The notes under the pieces: generated by a model
What the model saw: the letters and a program-made list of their open reading frames with translations, nothing else
Databases searched by the model: none
What the model was told of the DNA's origin: nothing
Origin: an uncultured beta proteobacterium
GTDB lineage: Bacteria > Pseudomonadota > Gammaproteobacteria > Burkholderiales > SG8-39
Direction of reading: 5' to 3'
Assembly: GCA_902826155.1 (NCBI GenBank)
Contig: CADEDU010000020.1
Location: 18,080-47,454 of the forward strand
Length of the DNA stretch: 29,375 bases
Position numbers and translations under genes: made by a program
In this document: piece after piece, positions 8,591 to 15,257 of the stretch
Layout of the letters: each line of letters begins with the position of its first letter
How positions within the stretch are numbered: the stretch's first letter is position 1

Positions 8591-9001
8591 ATGAACACGC
8601 GCAAGCAGGCAGGCGATGCGATCGCCGTCGAAAACGACTGGAGCAGTGGAGCGGAGCGACGTCGCCACGAACGCTACGTCGTCAACTTCTACATTCGCGC
8701 GGTCGACCATGCCACCAAGAAGTCGCTGGGCGAGCTCGATGACATCAGCCTGTCGGGGATGAAGGTGACCCGTACCGAGCCGGTCGCGCCCAACTTGGTG
8801 TTTCAGTGCATGCTGGAGGCCGCACTCGAGAGCGGCAAACGCATCCGCGTGCCGCTCGTCTGCCGCAGTGTTTGGTGCCGCCGCCAGGAATTCGGGCACA
8901 AGTACGACGCCGGCTTCGAGTTCATCGATGCTTCGCGCCAACTCGAAGCGCGGATCCTCGAAATCATCGCCGAGCTGGCATCGCCCTCGTTGCCGCGATA
9001 A
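8591..9001 (+). CDS. PilZ-domain protein (c-di-GMP receptor), copy 1
   Basis: A 136-residue single-domain PilZ protein, cytosolic. Both c-di-GMP-binding motifs are intact: RxxxR as R24-R-H-E-R28, and D/NxSxxG as D51-I-S53-L-S-G56. The following strands (VCRSVWCRRQEFGHKYDAGFEFI) are typical PilZ barrel. A short polar tail of about 20 residues precedes the domain and a helical tail (ARILEIIAEL) ends it. It is about 77% identical over 109 aligned residues, counted by eye, to the PilZ gene that starts 594 bp downstream, so the pair arose by tandem duplication. The output partner is unknown; no flagellar, cellulose or alginate genes are in view. Ribosome site is modest (GAGAAG). Confidence 0.93.
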   Translation: MNTRKQAGDAIAVENDWSSGAERRRHERYVVNFYIRAVDHATKKSLGELDDISLSGMKVTRTEPVAPNLVFQCMLEAALESGKRIRVPLVCRSVWCRRQEFGHKYDAGFEFIDASRQLEARILEIIAELASPSLPR

Positions 9002-9058
9002 CTGCGACACGGTCCTCACGGACCTTCGTGCGACGACGGTTCTGGTGACCGTCGCAAG

Positions 9059-9127
9059 CGAGAACTATCGCACACGCTGTGACAGCGCCTGCTGCAAGTT
9101 CATTCTGCACGACCGATATGCCTGAGG
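9059..9127 (+). repeat. Upstream segment shared with first PilZ gene, copy 2
   Basis: Partner of 8466-8534. CGAGAACTATCGCAC lies at 9059-9073 and GACCGATATGCCTGAGG at 9111-9127, 126 and 74 nt before the start codon. The offset between copies is a constant 593 bp, matching the 594-bp offset of the two start codons. ACCGATAT resembles the -10 element of flagellar sigma factor FliA (GCCGATAA) at 6 of 8 positions, but a -35 match is poor. Confidence 0.65.
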
Positions 9128-9184
9128 GCGATCGCGGATTTCAAGATCCCGCGTTGAGCGCTCGGGCACTTCGAGAGAGTCGCG

Positions 9185-9574
9185 ATGAAAAGCAACGAGC
9201 AGCTTGGCGATGCAATCGCCGTCGACAACGACTGTGCCGGGACCGAGCGTCGCCGGCACGAACGATACGTCGTCGATTTCTACATCCGCGCCGTCGAGCA
9301 AGCTTCACGAAAGCCGCTCGGCGACCTGTGCGACATCAGCCTCTCCGGCATGCAGCTGACCCGCCCCGAGTCGATCGCGCCTAACCAGGTGTTTCACTGC
9401 ACGCTCGAAGCAGCGCTCGAGAGCGGACGTCGCATCCGCGTGCCGCTCAGCTGCCGCAGCGTGTGGTGCCGGCGCCAGGAATTCGGGAGCAACTACGACG
9501 CCGGCTTCGAGTTCATCGAACCGTCGCTGCAGCTCGAAGAGCAGATCCTCGAGATCATCGCGGAATTGGCCTGA
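9185..9574 (+). CDS. PilZ-domain protein (c-di-GMP receptor), copy 2
   Basis: A 129-residue paralogue of the upstream PilZ protein. The binding residues are kept: R23-x-x-x-R27 and D50-x-S52-x-x-G55. Most differences from copy 1 are on strand edges and in the tails, and Cys49 replaces an Asp just before the second motif, which might tune binding. The shared N-terminal GDAIAV(E/D)ND block shows that the duplication covered the whole gene. The stop codon lies inside a 10-bp direct repeat. The hemerythrin gene begins 51 bp downstream on the same strand, so the two may be co-transcribed. The 183 bp between the PilZ genes carry the duplicated upstream blocks and no gene. Confidence 0.93.
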   Translation: MKSNEQLGDAIAVDNDCAGTERRRHERYVVDFYIRAVEQASRKPLGDLCDISLSGMQLTRPESIAPNQVFHCTLEAALESGRRIRVPLSCRSVWCRRQEFGSNYDAGFEFIEPSLQLEEQILEIIAELA

Positions 9575-9593
9575 ATAGGCCTGAATTGGCCTG
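9564..9593 (+). repeat. Three tandem copies of a 10-bp repeat over the PilZ-2 stop codon
   Basis: Units AATTGGCCTG, AATAGGCCTG and AATTGGCCTG lie head to tail at 9564-9573, 9574-9583 and 9584-9593, followed by a partial fourth. The TGA stop of the second PilZ gene (9572-9574) is inside the array. A change in copy number would alter the spacer before the hemerythrin gene but hardly the PilZ protein, since TGA recurs at each junction. Confidence 0.85.
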
Positions 9594-9625
9594 ATTGGCG
9601 ATTAGCCCACTGTCAGGAGAAGAAG

Positions 9626-10033
9626 ATGGCGTTCTACGATTGGAGTGAACGGTTGTCGGTCGGTGTCGATTCGATCGATCGCCAGCACAGGGTGCTCATC
9701 GGCTACATCAACACGCTGGCTGACGGTGTTGCGGACGGCACGATCAACTCGATCGTCGGCAAGGTGCTGAACAATCTGATCACGTACACCAAGAGCCATT
9801 TCATGTACGAAGAGATGCTGCTCGAGAACTGCGGCTACAACGAGATCGTCGAGCACAAGCGCCACCACGGCAGTCTCATCGGCAAAGTGGACGACTTCTA
9901 TGCGCGGTTCAAGCGCGGCGAGACCATCCCCGGGACCGAGCTGCTCGAATTCCTCAAGGACTGGCTCAATCACCACATCCTCAAGGACGACGTCGCCTAC
10001 GCGAAGACGCTGATTGCCAACGGGGTCAAGTAG
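9626..10033 (+). CDS. Bacteriohemerythrin
   Basis: A 135-residue single-domain hemerythrin with a non-heme di-iron centre that binds O2 reversibly; cytosolic. All seven ligands are present with canonical spacing: H21 (IDRQH), H58 and E62 (HFMYEE), H77 and H81 (HKRHH), H116 and D121 (HHILKDD). Length and the opening FYDWSERLSVGVDSID match bacterial family members such as the Methylococcus protein. AGGAG lies 7 nt before the ATG. The neighbouring PilZ genes suggest a link with motility, aerotaxis or c-di-GMP signalling, which is inference. No methyl-accepting or GGDEF domain is fused. No strong terminator follows. Confidence 0.96.
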   Translation: MAFYDWSERLSVGVDSIDRQHRVLIGYINTLADGVADGTINSIVGKVLNNLITYTKSHFMYEEMLLENCGYNEIVEHKRHHGSLIGKVDDFYARFKRGETIPGTELLEFLKDWLNHHILKDDVAYAKTLIANGVK

Positions 10034-10094
10034 GCAGGGCGGGCAAGGACACACGCCCCGAGTCGCCCGCGCGGCGGCGGGAGCAACCAAGATC

Positions 10095-10170
10095 TGGTGC
10101 CGACTATCTGACTCGAACAGATGACCTACCGCTTACAAGGCGGTTGCTCTACCAACTGAGCTAAGCCGGC
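10095..10170 (-). tRNA. tRNA-Thr (anticodon TGT)
   Basis: Read on the minus strand, 76 nt fold into a full cloverleaf: acceptor GCCGGCT with AGTCGGC (one G-T pair), D arm GCTC/GAGC, anticodon arm ACCGC-CTTGTAA-GCGGT with anticodon TGT, T arm ATCTG-TTCGAGT-CAGAT, and an encoded CCA end. It reads ACA and related Thr codons. It stands alone between the hemerythrin gene and the isochorismatase-family gene, with its own -10 box just upstream. Confidence 0.97.
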
Positions 10171-10191
10171 ATTCCTTCAGTACCACGCGGA

Positions 10192-10197
10192 ATTATA
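10192..10197 (-). promoter_or_regulatory. -10 box of the tRNA-Thr promoter
   Basis: A perfect TATAAT on the minus strand ends 22 nt before the mature tRNA 5' end, giving a leader of about 15 nt. The -35 region is poor (AAAGAA about 17 nt upstream). A 12-bp perfect palindrome, GCGACGCGTCGC (10198-10209), fills most of the spacer. Confidence 0.6.
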
Positions 10198-10237
10198 GCG
10201 ACGCGTCGCGCAGGTTCTTTACGTCGGCGCGGCGCCA

Positions 10238-10936
10238 TCACGCGCTCTTGCGCTGCGCCACCGGCACCAGCCGGGCAATCGCCTCGTCAGTGCTCATCAC
10301 GTCGCCGAAGAACAACGCGCAATTGTTGAGCGAGGCCGCGTGTTCCTCGTCGGTCTGCGCCGCATTGCCGTCGCTCAGCATGATCACCCGGTAATCGAGC
10401 AACATCGCGTCGCGTGCGGTGGATTCGCAGCACACGTTGGTGGCAGTGCCCGTGATGATCAGCGACTCGATGCCACGCTGCTTCAGCACGTCATCCAGAT
10501 TTGAGGAGTGCGGAATCAGCGCGCTGTACTTGATCTTATTCACCCGCAGATCCGCGGGCTGCACTTCCAGCTTCGGATAGAGCTTGAACTCCTCTGCGCT
10601 TTCGTCGAGCTGCTCGAGTCTCCGCGTGCGTCGTTCCGCCGTGAGCTGATGCTTGTGGTGATTCGCCCAGTATTCGAGCGCCCCGGTCGCGGTGGTTTGT
10701 ACCCAGATTACGGTTCCGCCGGCAGCACGAACCGCGCGGGCCATCTTGTTGATGTTCGGCACGATCGCGCGGGATAGCGGCACTGAACTGGCAACGTTCT
10801 CGGCGACGAAATAGTTCTGCATGTCGACAACGACCAGCGCTGTCTTCTGCGCGTCGATCGCATCGTGCGCATGCAGGCGGCCCTGGCGCCTGAGCACGCG
10901 GTCCTTGACCCACTCGGGCATGGTGTAGGGGTGCAT
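10238..10936 (-). CDS. Isochorismatase-family cysteine hydrolase
   Basis: A 232-residue cytosolic hydrolase of amides or vinyl ethers, acting through a cysteine nucleophile. The triad is recognisable: Asp38 in VVVDMQNYF, Lys134 in NKIKYSAL, and Cys169 in TATNVCCESTARDAM, next to a second Cys at 170. The pattern is close to the RutB/N-carbamoylsarcosine amidase branch, but the insert TGALEYWANHHKHQ gives no substrate clue, and no pyrimidine or nicotinate genes are near. AAGGA lies 5 nt before the ATG at 10936. It sits 59 bp downstream of sspB on the same strand and 67 bp upstream of tRNA-Thr, so it could be read from the sspAB transcript. Confidence 0.93.
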   Translation of the reverse strand: MHPYTMPEWVKDRVLRRQGRLHAHDAIDAQKTALVVVDMQNYFVAENVASSVPLSRAIVPNINKMARAVRAAGGTVIWVQTTATGALEYWANHHKHQLTAERRTRRLEQLDESAEEFKLYPKLEVQPADLRVNKIKYSALIPHSSNLDDVLKQRGIESLIITGTATNVCCESTARDAMLLDYRVIMLSDGNAAQTDEEHAASLNNCALFFGDVMSTDEAIARLVPVAQRKSA

Positions 10937-10995
10937 GCGGTTCCTTGAGGTGACGTTTGAACTGCGAGGTTATGCGCGCGCTGGAAAGGCGGTGT

Positions 10996-11481
10996 CTACT
11001 TGACGCGACGCAACCCGGGCTTGCCGCCGATCGGCGTGGGCGGACGTGGCGCAGGGTCGGTTCCGGCGTCGGCCCCGGGTGGCGGCGCTTCGCTCAGTCG
11101 CGCGGGCTGCACCGCGCCGCCGTGGCGAGCATCTTCGGGCGCAGCGATCGGCGCGTCGGGCGCGGAGGCCGTGACTTCGAACGACATGCCCTGGCCGTTC
11201 TCACGCGCGTAGATCGCCTCGACGGCATACATCGGAATGTACAGCTCGCGCGCCACGCCACCGAATCGGGCAACGAACTCGACGTGATCGTTGGTCATGC
11301 GCAGCTTGTCGGTCGCGAGCGCACCGACGTTGAGCACGATCTTGCCGTCGCGCACGTGCTCTTTGGGCACACGCGTCTGCCCATCGACCACCACCAGCAG
11401 GTGCGGGGTGAAGCCGTTATCGACGCACCACTCGTACAGCGCGCGCACCAGGTACGGCTTGGTCGAGGTCGGTTGCGACAC
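10996..11481 (-). CDS. sspB: ClpXP protease specificity-enhancing factor SspB
   Basis: Adaptor that brings ssrA-tagged proteins to ClpXP. 161 residues: a substrate-binding domain at about 1-110 (STKPYLVRALYEWCVDNGFTP, LNVGALATDKLRM, ARFGGVARELYIPMYAVEAIYARENGQGM), a flexible Pro/Ala-rich linker, and the C-terminal ClpX-binding tail ending KPGLRRVK, comparable with the LRVVK end of the E. coli protein. The start is GTG at 11481, with GGAG 6 nt upstream; no better ATG exists. It follows sspA by 31 nt, the standard sspA-sspB operon. Confidence 0.95.
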   Translation of the reverse strand: MSQPTSTKPYLVRALYEWCVDNGFTPHLLVVVDGQTRVPKEHVRDGKIVLNVGALATDKLRMTNDHVEFVARFGGVARELYIPMYAVEAIYARENGQGMSFEVTASAPDAPIAAPEDARHGGAVQPARLSEAPPPGADAGTDPAPRPPTPIGGKPGLRRVK

Positions 11482-11512
11482 GTGCGGCTCCGCAGAGTGC
11501 GATCTGACCAGC

Positions 11513-12112
11513 CTACTTGCGCATCACTTTTTCCGACGGCGTGAGCGCGTCGATGAAGGCCGGCCGGCTGAAGATGCGTTCGGCGTACTTCATGAGCGGC
11601 GCCGCCTGCTTGCCCATAGCGATGCCGTAGTGGTCCAGGCGCCACAAGAGCGGCGAGATCGCCACATCGAGCATCGAGAACTCATCGCCGAGGATGTGCT
11701 TCTGCTTGGAGAACAGCGGCGACAGTTCGGTGAGCCGGTCGGTGATGTGCTGGCGCGCGCGATCCTGCTGCTTCTGGTTGCCGTTTTCGATCGCGTCGAT
11801 CTGCGAGAACAGTTCGACCTCGAAATTGAACAGGAACAGCCGTGCTCGCGCGCGCATGACCGGGTCGGCTGGCATGAGCTGCGGGTGCGGAAAGCGCTCG
11901 TCGATGTACTCGTTGATGATGTTGGCTTCGTACAGGATCAGATCGCGCTCGACCAGCACCGGCAGGCGGTTGTACGGATTCATCACCGCGATGTCTTCGG
12001 GCTTGTTGTACATGTCGACGTCGATGATCTGGAAATCCATGCCCTTCTCGTAGAGCACGATGCGGCAGCGCTGGCTGAATGGGCAGGTGGTTCCGGAATA
12101 GAGATTCATCAT
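11513..12112 (-). CDS. sspA: Stringent starvation protein A (GST fold)
   Basis: RNA-polymerase-associated protein of glutathione-transferase fold, without GST activity in characterised members. 199 residues: thioredoxin-like N-terminal domain (MNLYSGTTCPFSQRCRIVLYEKGM ... NPYNRLPVLVERDLILYEANIINEYIDERFP), then an all-helical C-terminal domain. The surface Pro-His-Pro motif important in E. coli SspA is present (ERFPHPQLMP, near 74-80). Two adjacent ATG codons (12112 and 12109) both fit; GAGGT lies 5 nt before the first. Upstream is a 15-bp palindrome and the pet operon terminator, so transcription likely starts between them and continues into sspB. Confidence 0.95.
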   Translation of the reverse strand: MMNLYSGTTCPFSQRCRIVLYEKGMDFQIIDVDMYNKPEDIAVMNPYNRLPVLVERDLILYEANIINEYIDERFPHPQLMPADPVMRARARLFLFNFEVELFSQIDAIENGNQKQQDRARQHITDRLTELSPLFSKQKHILGDEFSMLDVAISPLLWRLDHYGIAMGKQAAPLMKYAERIFSRPAFIDALTPSEKVMRK

Positions 12113-12123
12113 GGCTTACCTCG

Positions 12124-12138
12124 GTCTCGTAACGAGAC
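12124..12138. promoter_or_regulatory. 15-bp palindrome in the sspA leader (candidate operator)
   Basis: GTCTCGT-A-ACGAGAC is a perfect inverted repeat with 7-bp arms and a single central base. It ends 12 nt before the sspA start, directly next to the ribosome site, so it could be a repressor site or a small RNA hairpin affecting translation. Confidence 0.45.
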
Positions 12139-12184
12139 GACTGCTGATGCGGGTTGCGTGAGAGTTGCGTAATCGGTCAGCCGG

Positions 12185-12218
12185 AGAACGAAAGAGCGCA
12201 GCGTCGCTGCTGCGCTCT
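12185..12218 (-). terminator. Rho-independent terminator after petC
   Basis: On the minus strand AGAGCGCAGC (12218-12209) pairs perfectly with GCTGCGCTCT (12202-12193) across a 6-nt loop, followed by TTCGTTCT. The 10-bp GC-rich stem plus T-rich tail fits an intrinsic terminator for petABC, and it insulates sspA. It lies 134 bp beyond the petC stop. Confidence 0.7.
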
Positions 12219-12328
12219 CCCTGTTGGTTCGAGCCCCCCCGATGGTTTGTCGAATCGTGGAGGACTCGTCGTGCCGGCCTGTCAGTACTCGGAGCGGTGC
12301 TCAGCCTTTCATTCAGGATGCAAACGGT

Positions 12329-12348
12329 GGCCGCGCAGTGTCGCGGCC
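12329..12348 (-). terminator. Hairpin just after petC
   Basis: GGCCGCG (12329-12335) and CGCGGCC (12342-12348) form a 7-bp stem with a 6-nt loop, 3 bp after the petC stop codon. There is no U tract, so it may protect the mRNA 3' end or pause polymerase rather than terminate. Between it and the downstream terminator I see no gene. Confidence 0.35.
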
Positions 12349-12351
12349 GTG

Positions 12352-13098
12352 TCAGTGAACATCCTTCCAGAACGCCGCCTTCAGCAGGTAGCTGATCAAC
12401 ATCAGCACGCCGAGCGCCATGAGCACGTAATAGCCCAAGCGCTTGCGATCGAGTGCTGCCGGCTCGGCGGCCCACGACAGGAAGTTCACCAGATCGGAGA
12501 CGGTCTTGTCGTAGTCGAGCGTGTTCAGCTTTCCGCCGGCGGGGGCATCGAGCTTGAGCACCTTGTGCTCGTGTCCGTGACCGTCTTTCTCGGTCTCCCA
12601 CTTGCCGTTGCGAATGCCCTGCAGCTCCCATAACACGTGCGGCATCGCCACCGCCGGGAACACGGTGTTGTTCCAGCCGGTTGCGGTTTCAGGGTCGCGG
12701 TAGAAGCCGCGCAGATACGTGTAGAGCCAGTCGGCCCCGCGCACGCGCGCGATCACCGTCAGATCCGGAGGAGCGGCACCGAACCAGGTGCGCCCATCGG
12801 CGGCGCTCATGCTCGAGACCATCATGCCGCCCACCTTCCCTGCGGTAAACAGCAGGTTCTCTTCGATCTGCTTTTTCGACAGACCGATCTTCTCCAGCTG
12901 GTTGTAGCGCAGATGCTGCGCGCCATGACAGCTCAGGCAGTAGTTGACGAACGTGCGTGCGCCGGACTGCAGACTCGTCGCATCGCTCGGGTTGATCGGC
13001 GCGTAGTCGAGCTTCACCGCACCACCGGCGGCGAAGACGATGCCGGGCAAGGCGCACAGCAGCGCGAGCAGGAGTCTTCTGAACGTCATCGATTTCAT
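12352..13098 (-). CDS. petC: Cytochrome c1 subunit of the bc1 complex
   Basis: Heme c subunit that passes electrons from the Rieske protein to soluble cytochrome c in the periplasm. 248 residues: Sec signal peptide at about 1-24 (LLLALLCALPGIVFAAGG), heme site C54-L-S-C57-H58, PPDLTVIARVRGADWLYTYLRGFYRDP, axial Met152 in VAMPHVLWELQG, and a C-terminal anchor helix at about 222-240. A His/Gly-rich loop (KDGHGHEHK, 171-179) precedes the anchor. The frame stays open far upstream inside petB, but the ATG at 13098 overlaps the petB stop as ATGA and is followed by the signal peptide, so it is the start. Confidence 0.96.
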   Translation of the reverse strand: MKSMTFRRLLLALLCALPGIVFAAGGAVKLDYAPINPSDATSLQSGARTFVNYCLSCHGAQHLRYNQLEKIGLSKKQIEENLLFTAGKVGGMMVSSMSAADGRTWFGAAPPDLTVIARVRGADWLYTYLRGFYRDPETATGWNNTVFPAVAMPHVLWELQGIRNGKWETEKDGHGHEHKVLKLDAPAGGKLNTLDYDKTVSDLVNFLSWAAEPAALDRKRLGYYVLMALGVLMLISYLLKAAFWKDVH

Positions 13099-14411
13099 GT
13101 CACGCGCTCCGGCACGGGCAGGGTCTTCTCGCGGCTGGTGTACCAGGGCATCAGCACGAAGAACGCGAAGTAGATGACCGTGAAGATCTGCGCCACCAGC
13201 GTCGCGACTTCGGTGCCGCCGGAACCATCGGGCGCCACGCCGATCTTGCCCCACAGGTCGGTCGGCTTGGTGCCCAGGTAGCCCAGTATCAGCAGACTCA
13301 CCACGAACGCGCCGACCCACCACTTCCACGATTTGCCGCGATAGCGCATCGACTTCACCGGGCAACGATCGAGCCAGGGCAGGAGGAAGAACACCATCAC
13401 CGACAACCCCATCAGCGCCACGCCGGGGAACTGCGACTCGCCCACCGGCGGGACCGCGCGCAGGATCGAATAGAAAGGCGTGAAGTACCACACCGGCGCG
13501 ATGTGCTCGGGCGTCTGCAACGGGTTGGCCGGAATGAAGTTGTTGTGCTCGAGGAAGTAGCCGCCCATCTCGGGGGCGAAGAACACGATGATCGAGAACA
13601 CGAACAGGAACACCATCGTGCCGAACAGATCCTTCACCGTGTAGTACGGATGGAACGGAATGCCGTCGCGCGGAATGCCGGTTTTCGGATCGAGGTTCTT
13701 CTTGATCTCGACGCCGTCGGGATTGTTGGAGCCGACCTCGTGCAGCGCGAGGATGTGCGCGGCGACCAGACCCAGAATCACCAGCGGCAGCGCGATCACA
13801 TGAAACGCGAAGAAGCGGTTCAGCGTGGCATCGGAGATGACGTAGTCGCCGCGAATCCACAGCGACAGTTCCTCACCGATTAGTGGCACCGAGCCGAACA
13901 GGTTCACGATCACCTGCGCGCCCCAATACGACATCTGGCCCCAGGGGAGCAGATAGCCGAAGAACGCCTCGCCCATCAGCGTGAGGAAGATCAGCACGCC
14001 GAAGATCCAGATCAGCTCGCGCGGCTTCTTGTAGGAGCCATAGAGCAGCGCCCGGAACATGTGCAGGTACACCACGATGAAAAACGCCGAGGCGCCGGTG
14101 GAATGCAGGTAGCGGATCAGCCAACCCCATGGCACTTCGCGCATGATGTACTCGACCGAGGCGAAGGCGAGGGTCGCATCGGGCTTGTAGTGCATGGTGA
14201 GGAAGATGCCGGTGGCGATCTGCATCACCAGTACCAGCAGCGCGAGCGAGCCGAAGAAGTACCAGAAGTTGAAGTTCTTCGGCGCGTAGTACTCCGACAG
14301 GTGCTCCTTCCAGGTCGAAGTGAGCGGGAAGCGGTCGTCGACCCACTGGAGCAGGCCGCCGAGCACGCCGCTTGGCCGGGGAGAAGTCGCTTTTGCGTTG
14401 GCCACGCTCAC
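13095..14411 (-). CDS. petB: Cytochrome b subunit of the bc1 complex
   Basis: Eight-helix membrane subunit with hemes bL and bH and the quinol sites. 438 residues. Heme ligands are H103 and H117 in one helix and H204 and H219 in the other; the second pair is 15 apart, one more than in Rhodobacter. The Qo motif is PVWY (306-309) rather than PEWY, a form I associate with beta- and gammaproteobacteria. Other landmarks: GYLLPWGQMSYWGAQVIVN (152-170) and HEVGSNNPDGVEI (224-236). It overlaps petA and petC by four bases each (ATGA), so translation of the three subunits is coupled. Confidence 0.97.
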   Translation of the reverse strand: MSVANAKATSPRPSGVLGGLLQWVDDRFPLTSTWKEHLSEYYAPKNFNFWYFFGSLALLVLVMQIATGIFLTMHYKPDATLAFASVEYIMREVPWGWLIRYLHSTGASAFFIVVYLHMFRALLYGSYKKPRELIWIFGVLIFLTLMGEAFFGYLLPWGQMSYWGAQVIVNLFGSVPLIGEELSLWIRGDYVISDATLNRFFAFHVIALPLVILGLVAAHILALHEVGSNNPDGVEIKKNLDPKTGIPRDGIPFHPYYTVKDLFGTMVFLFVFSIIVFFAPEMGGYFLEHNNFIPANPLQTPEHIAPVWYFTPFYSILRAVPPVGESQFPGVALMGLSVMVFFLLPWLDRCPVKSMRYRGKSWKWWVGAFVVSLLILGYLGTKPTDLWGKIGVAPDGSGGTEVATLVAQIFTVIYFAFFVLMPWYTSREKTLPVPERVT

Positions 14412-14974
14412 GCCTCCTTCTTATCCGACCCGATCAGGATCTTGGAGTCCGAGAGGTACACGTGCGGCGGTACCTCCAGATTAGTCGGCGCAGGCACGCC
14501 CTTGTACACGCGCCCGGCCAGATCGAACTTCGAGCCGTGGCACGGGCAGTAAAACTGGTCGATGTCGGGGCGGAACGTCGGCGAACAACCCAGGTGGGTG
14601 CAGATGCCCACGGCAACGAAGATGTCGTCCTTCTGGGCGCGCGCCTTCTTGCCTTTGAGATCGACCGGTTGGTTGCTGCCCTTCACTTCCGGATCGGCGA
14701 CGAGCGCATCCGCCTTCTTGATCGACTCGAGCATCTCGGGCGTGCGCTTGAGGATCCACACGGGCTTGCCACGCCACTCGACCGTAAGCAACTGCCCCGG
14801 GCGCAGCCCGGCGATGTCGGCTTCGACCGGCGCGCCCAATGCCTTGGCGCGTTCCGACGGAGTCATGCTTTCCACGAAGGGCCACGCCGCGGCAAGTCCG
14901 GCGATGCCGCTTGCTGCAACGGTGCCCACGACGAGATTGCGTCGCGTCTTGTCGACGTTGTTCGGATTGCTCAT
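14408..14974 (-). CDS. petA: Rieske iron-sulfur subunit of the bc1 complex
   Basis: [2Fe-2S] protein that takes the first electron from quinol at the Qo site. 188 residues. The N-terminus carries a twin-arginine motif, KTRRNLV (9-15), before a hydrophobic segment (17-32), so it is expected to use the Tat system encoded at 20333-18665. Cluster ligands are in C125-T-H127-L-G-C130 and C143-P-C145-H146-G-S. I place the start at the ATG at 14974, where MSNPNNVDKTRR begins; the frame remains open 219 nt further upstream, but that would bury the Tat signal. First gene of petABC, behind a leader of roughly 180 nt. Confidence 0.96.
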   Translation of the reverse strand: MSNPNNVDKTRRNLVVGTVAASGIAGLAAAWPFVESMTPSERAKALGAPVEADIAGLRPGQLLTVEWRGKPVWILKRTPEMLESIKKADALVADPEVKGSNQPVDLKGKKARAQKDDIFVAVGICTHLGCSPTFRPDIDQFYCPCHGSKFDLAGRVYKGVPAPTNLEVPPHVYLSDSKILIGSDKKEA

Positions 14975-15163
14975 GAGGCGCTCAAGACTCCTGGCTCTGG
15001 GTGCGTGCGCATCGTCGCGGCAACCGGCCGTGACAACTCCGTGGCGAGACTCGGATCGTGGCGTCGAATGGGACGACAGGCAGCGACTGGGTGACGGACG
15101 GGTGCGCGGTGCGGGTGTGTTCACCGGATCGAGATGCCGGCGATACGTCGTTGAAGCGCTGCG

Positions 15164-15193
15164 ATTATAGCGAATGGCCTGTGACAAAGCCAA
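15164..15193 (-). promoter_or_regulatory. Predicted sigma-70 promoter of petABC
   Basis: Minus strand TTGGCT (15188-15193), 18-bp spacer, perfect TATAAT (15164-15169). The DNA just upstream (about 15190-15240) is strikingly AT-rich for this genome and could act as an UP element. Transcription would start near 15157, about 183 nt before petA. The leader holds no gene or recognised riboswitch. Confidence 0.6.
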
Positions 15194-15257
15194 ATTTTTC
15201 TTCGCAACTCATTGATCAGAAAAGATTATTTCTCTAGGACAGCACAGTGAACGCCGC

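Noticed and set aside
11291..12172. 293-codon plus-strand frame
   Set aside because: Runs against sspA and sspB, which are clear.
13099..13860. Fusion of petC with an upstream in-frame extension
   Set aside because: The extension is an alternative frame of petB; the signal peptide and ATGA overlap mark the real petC start at 13098.
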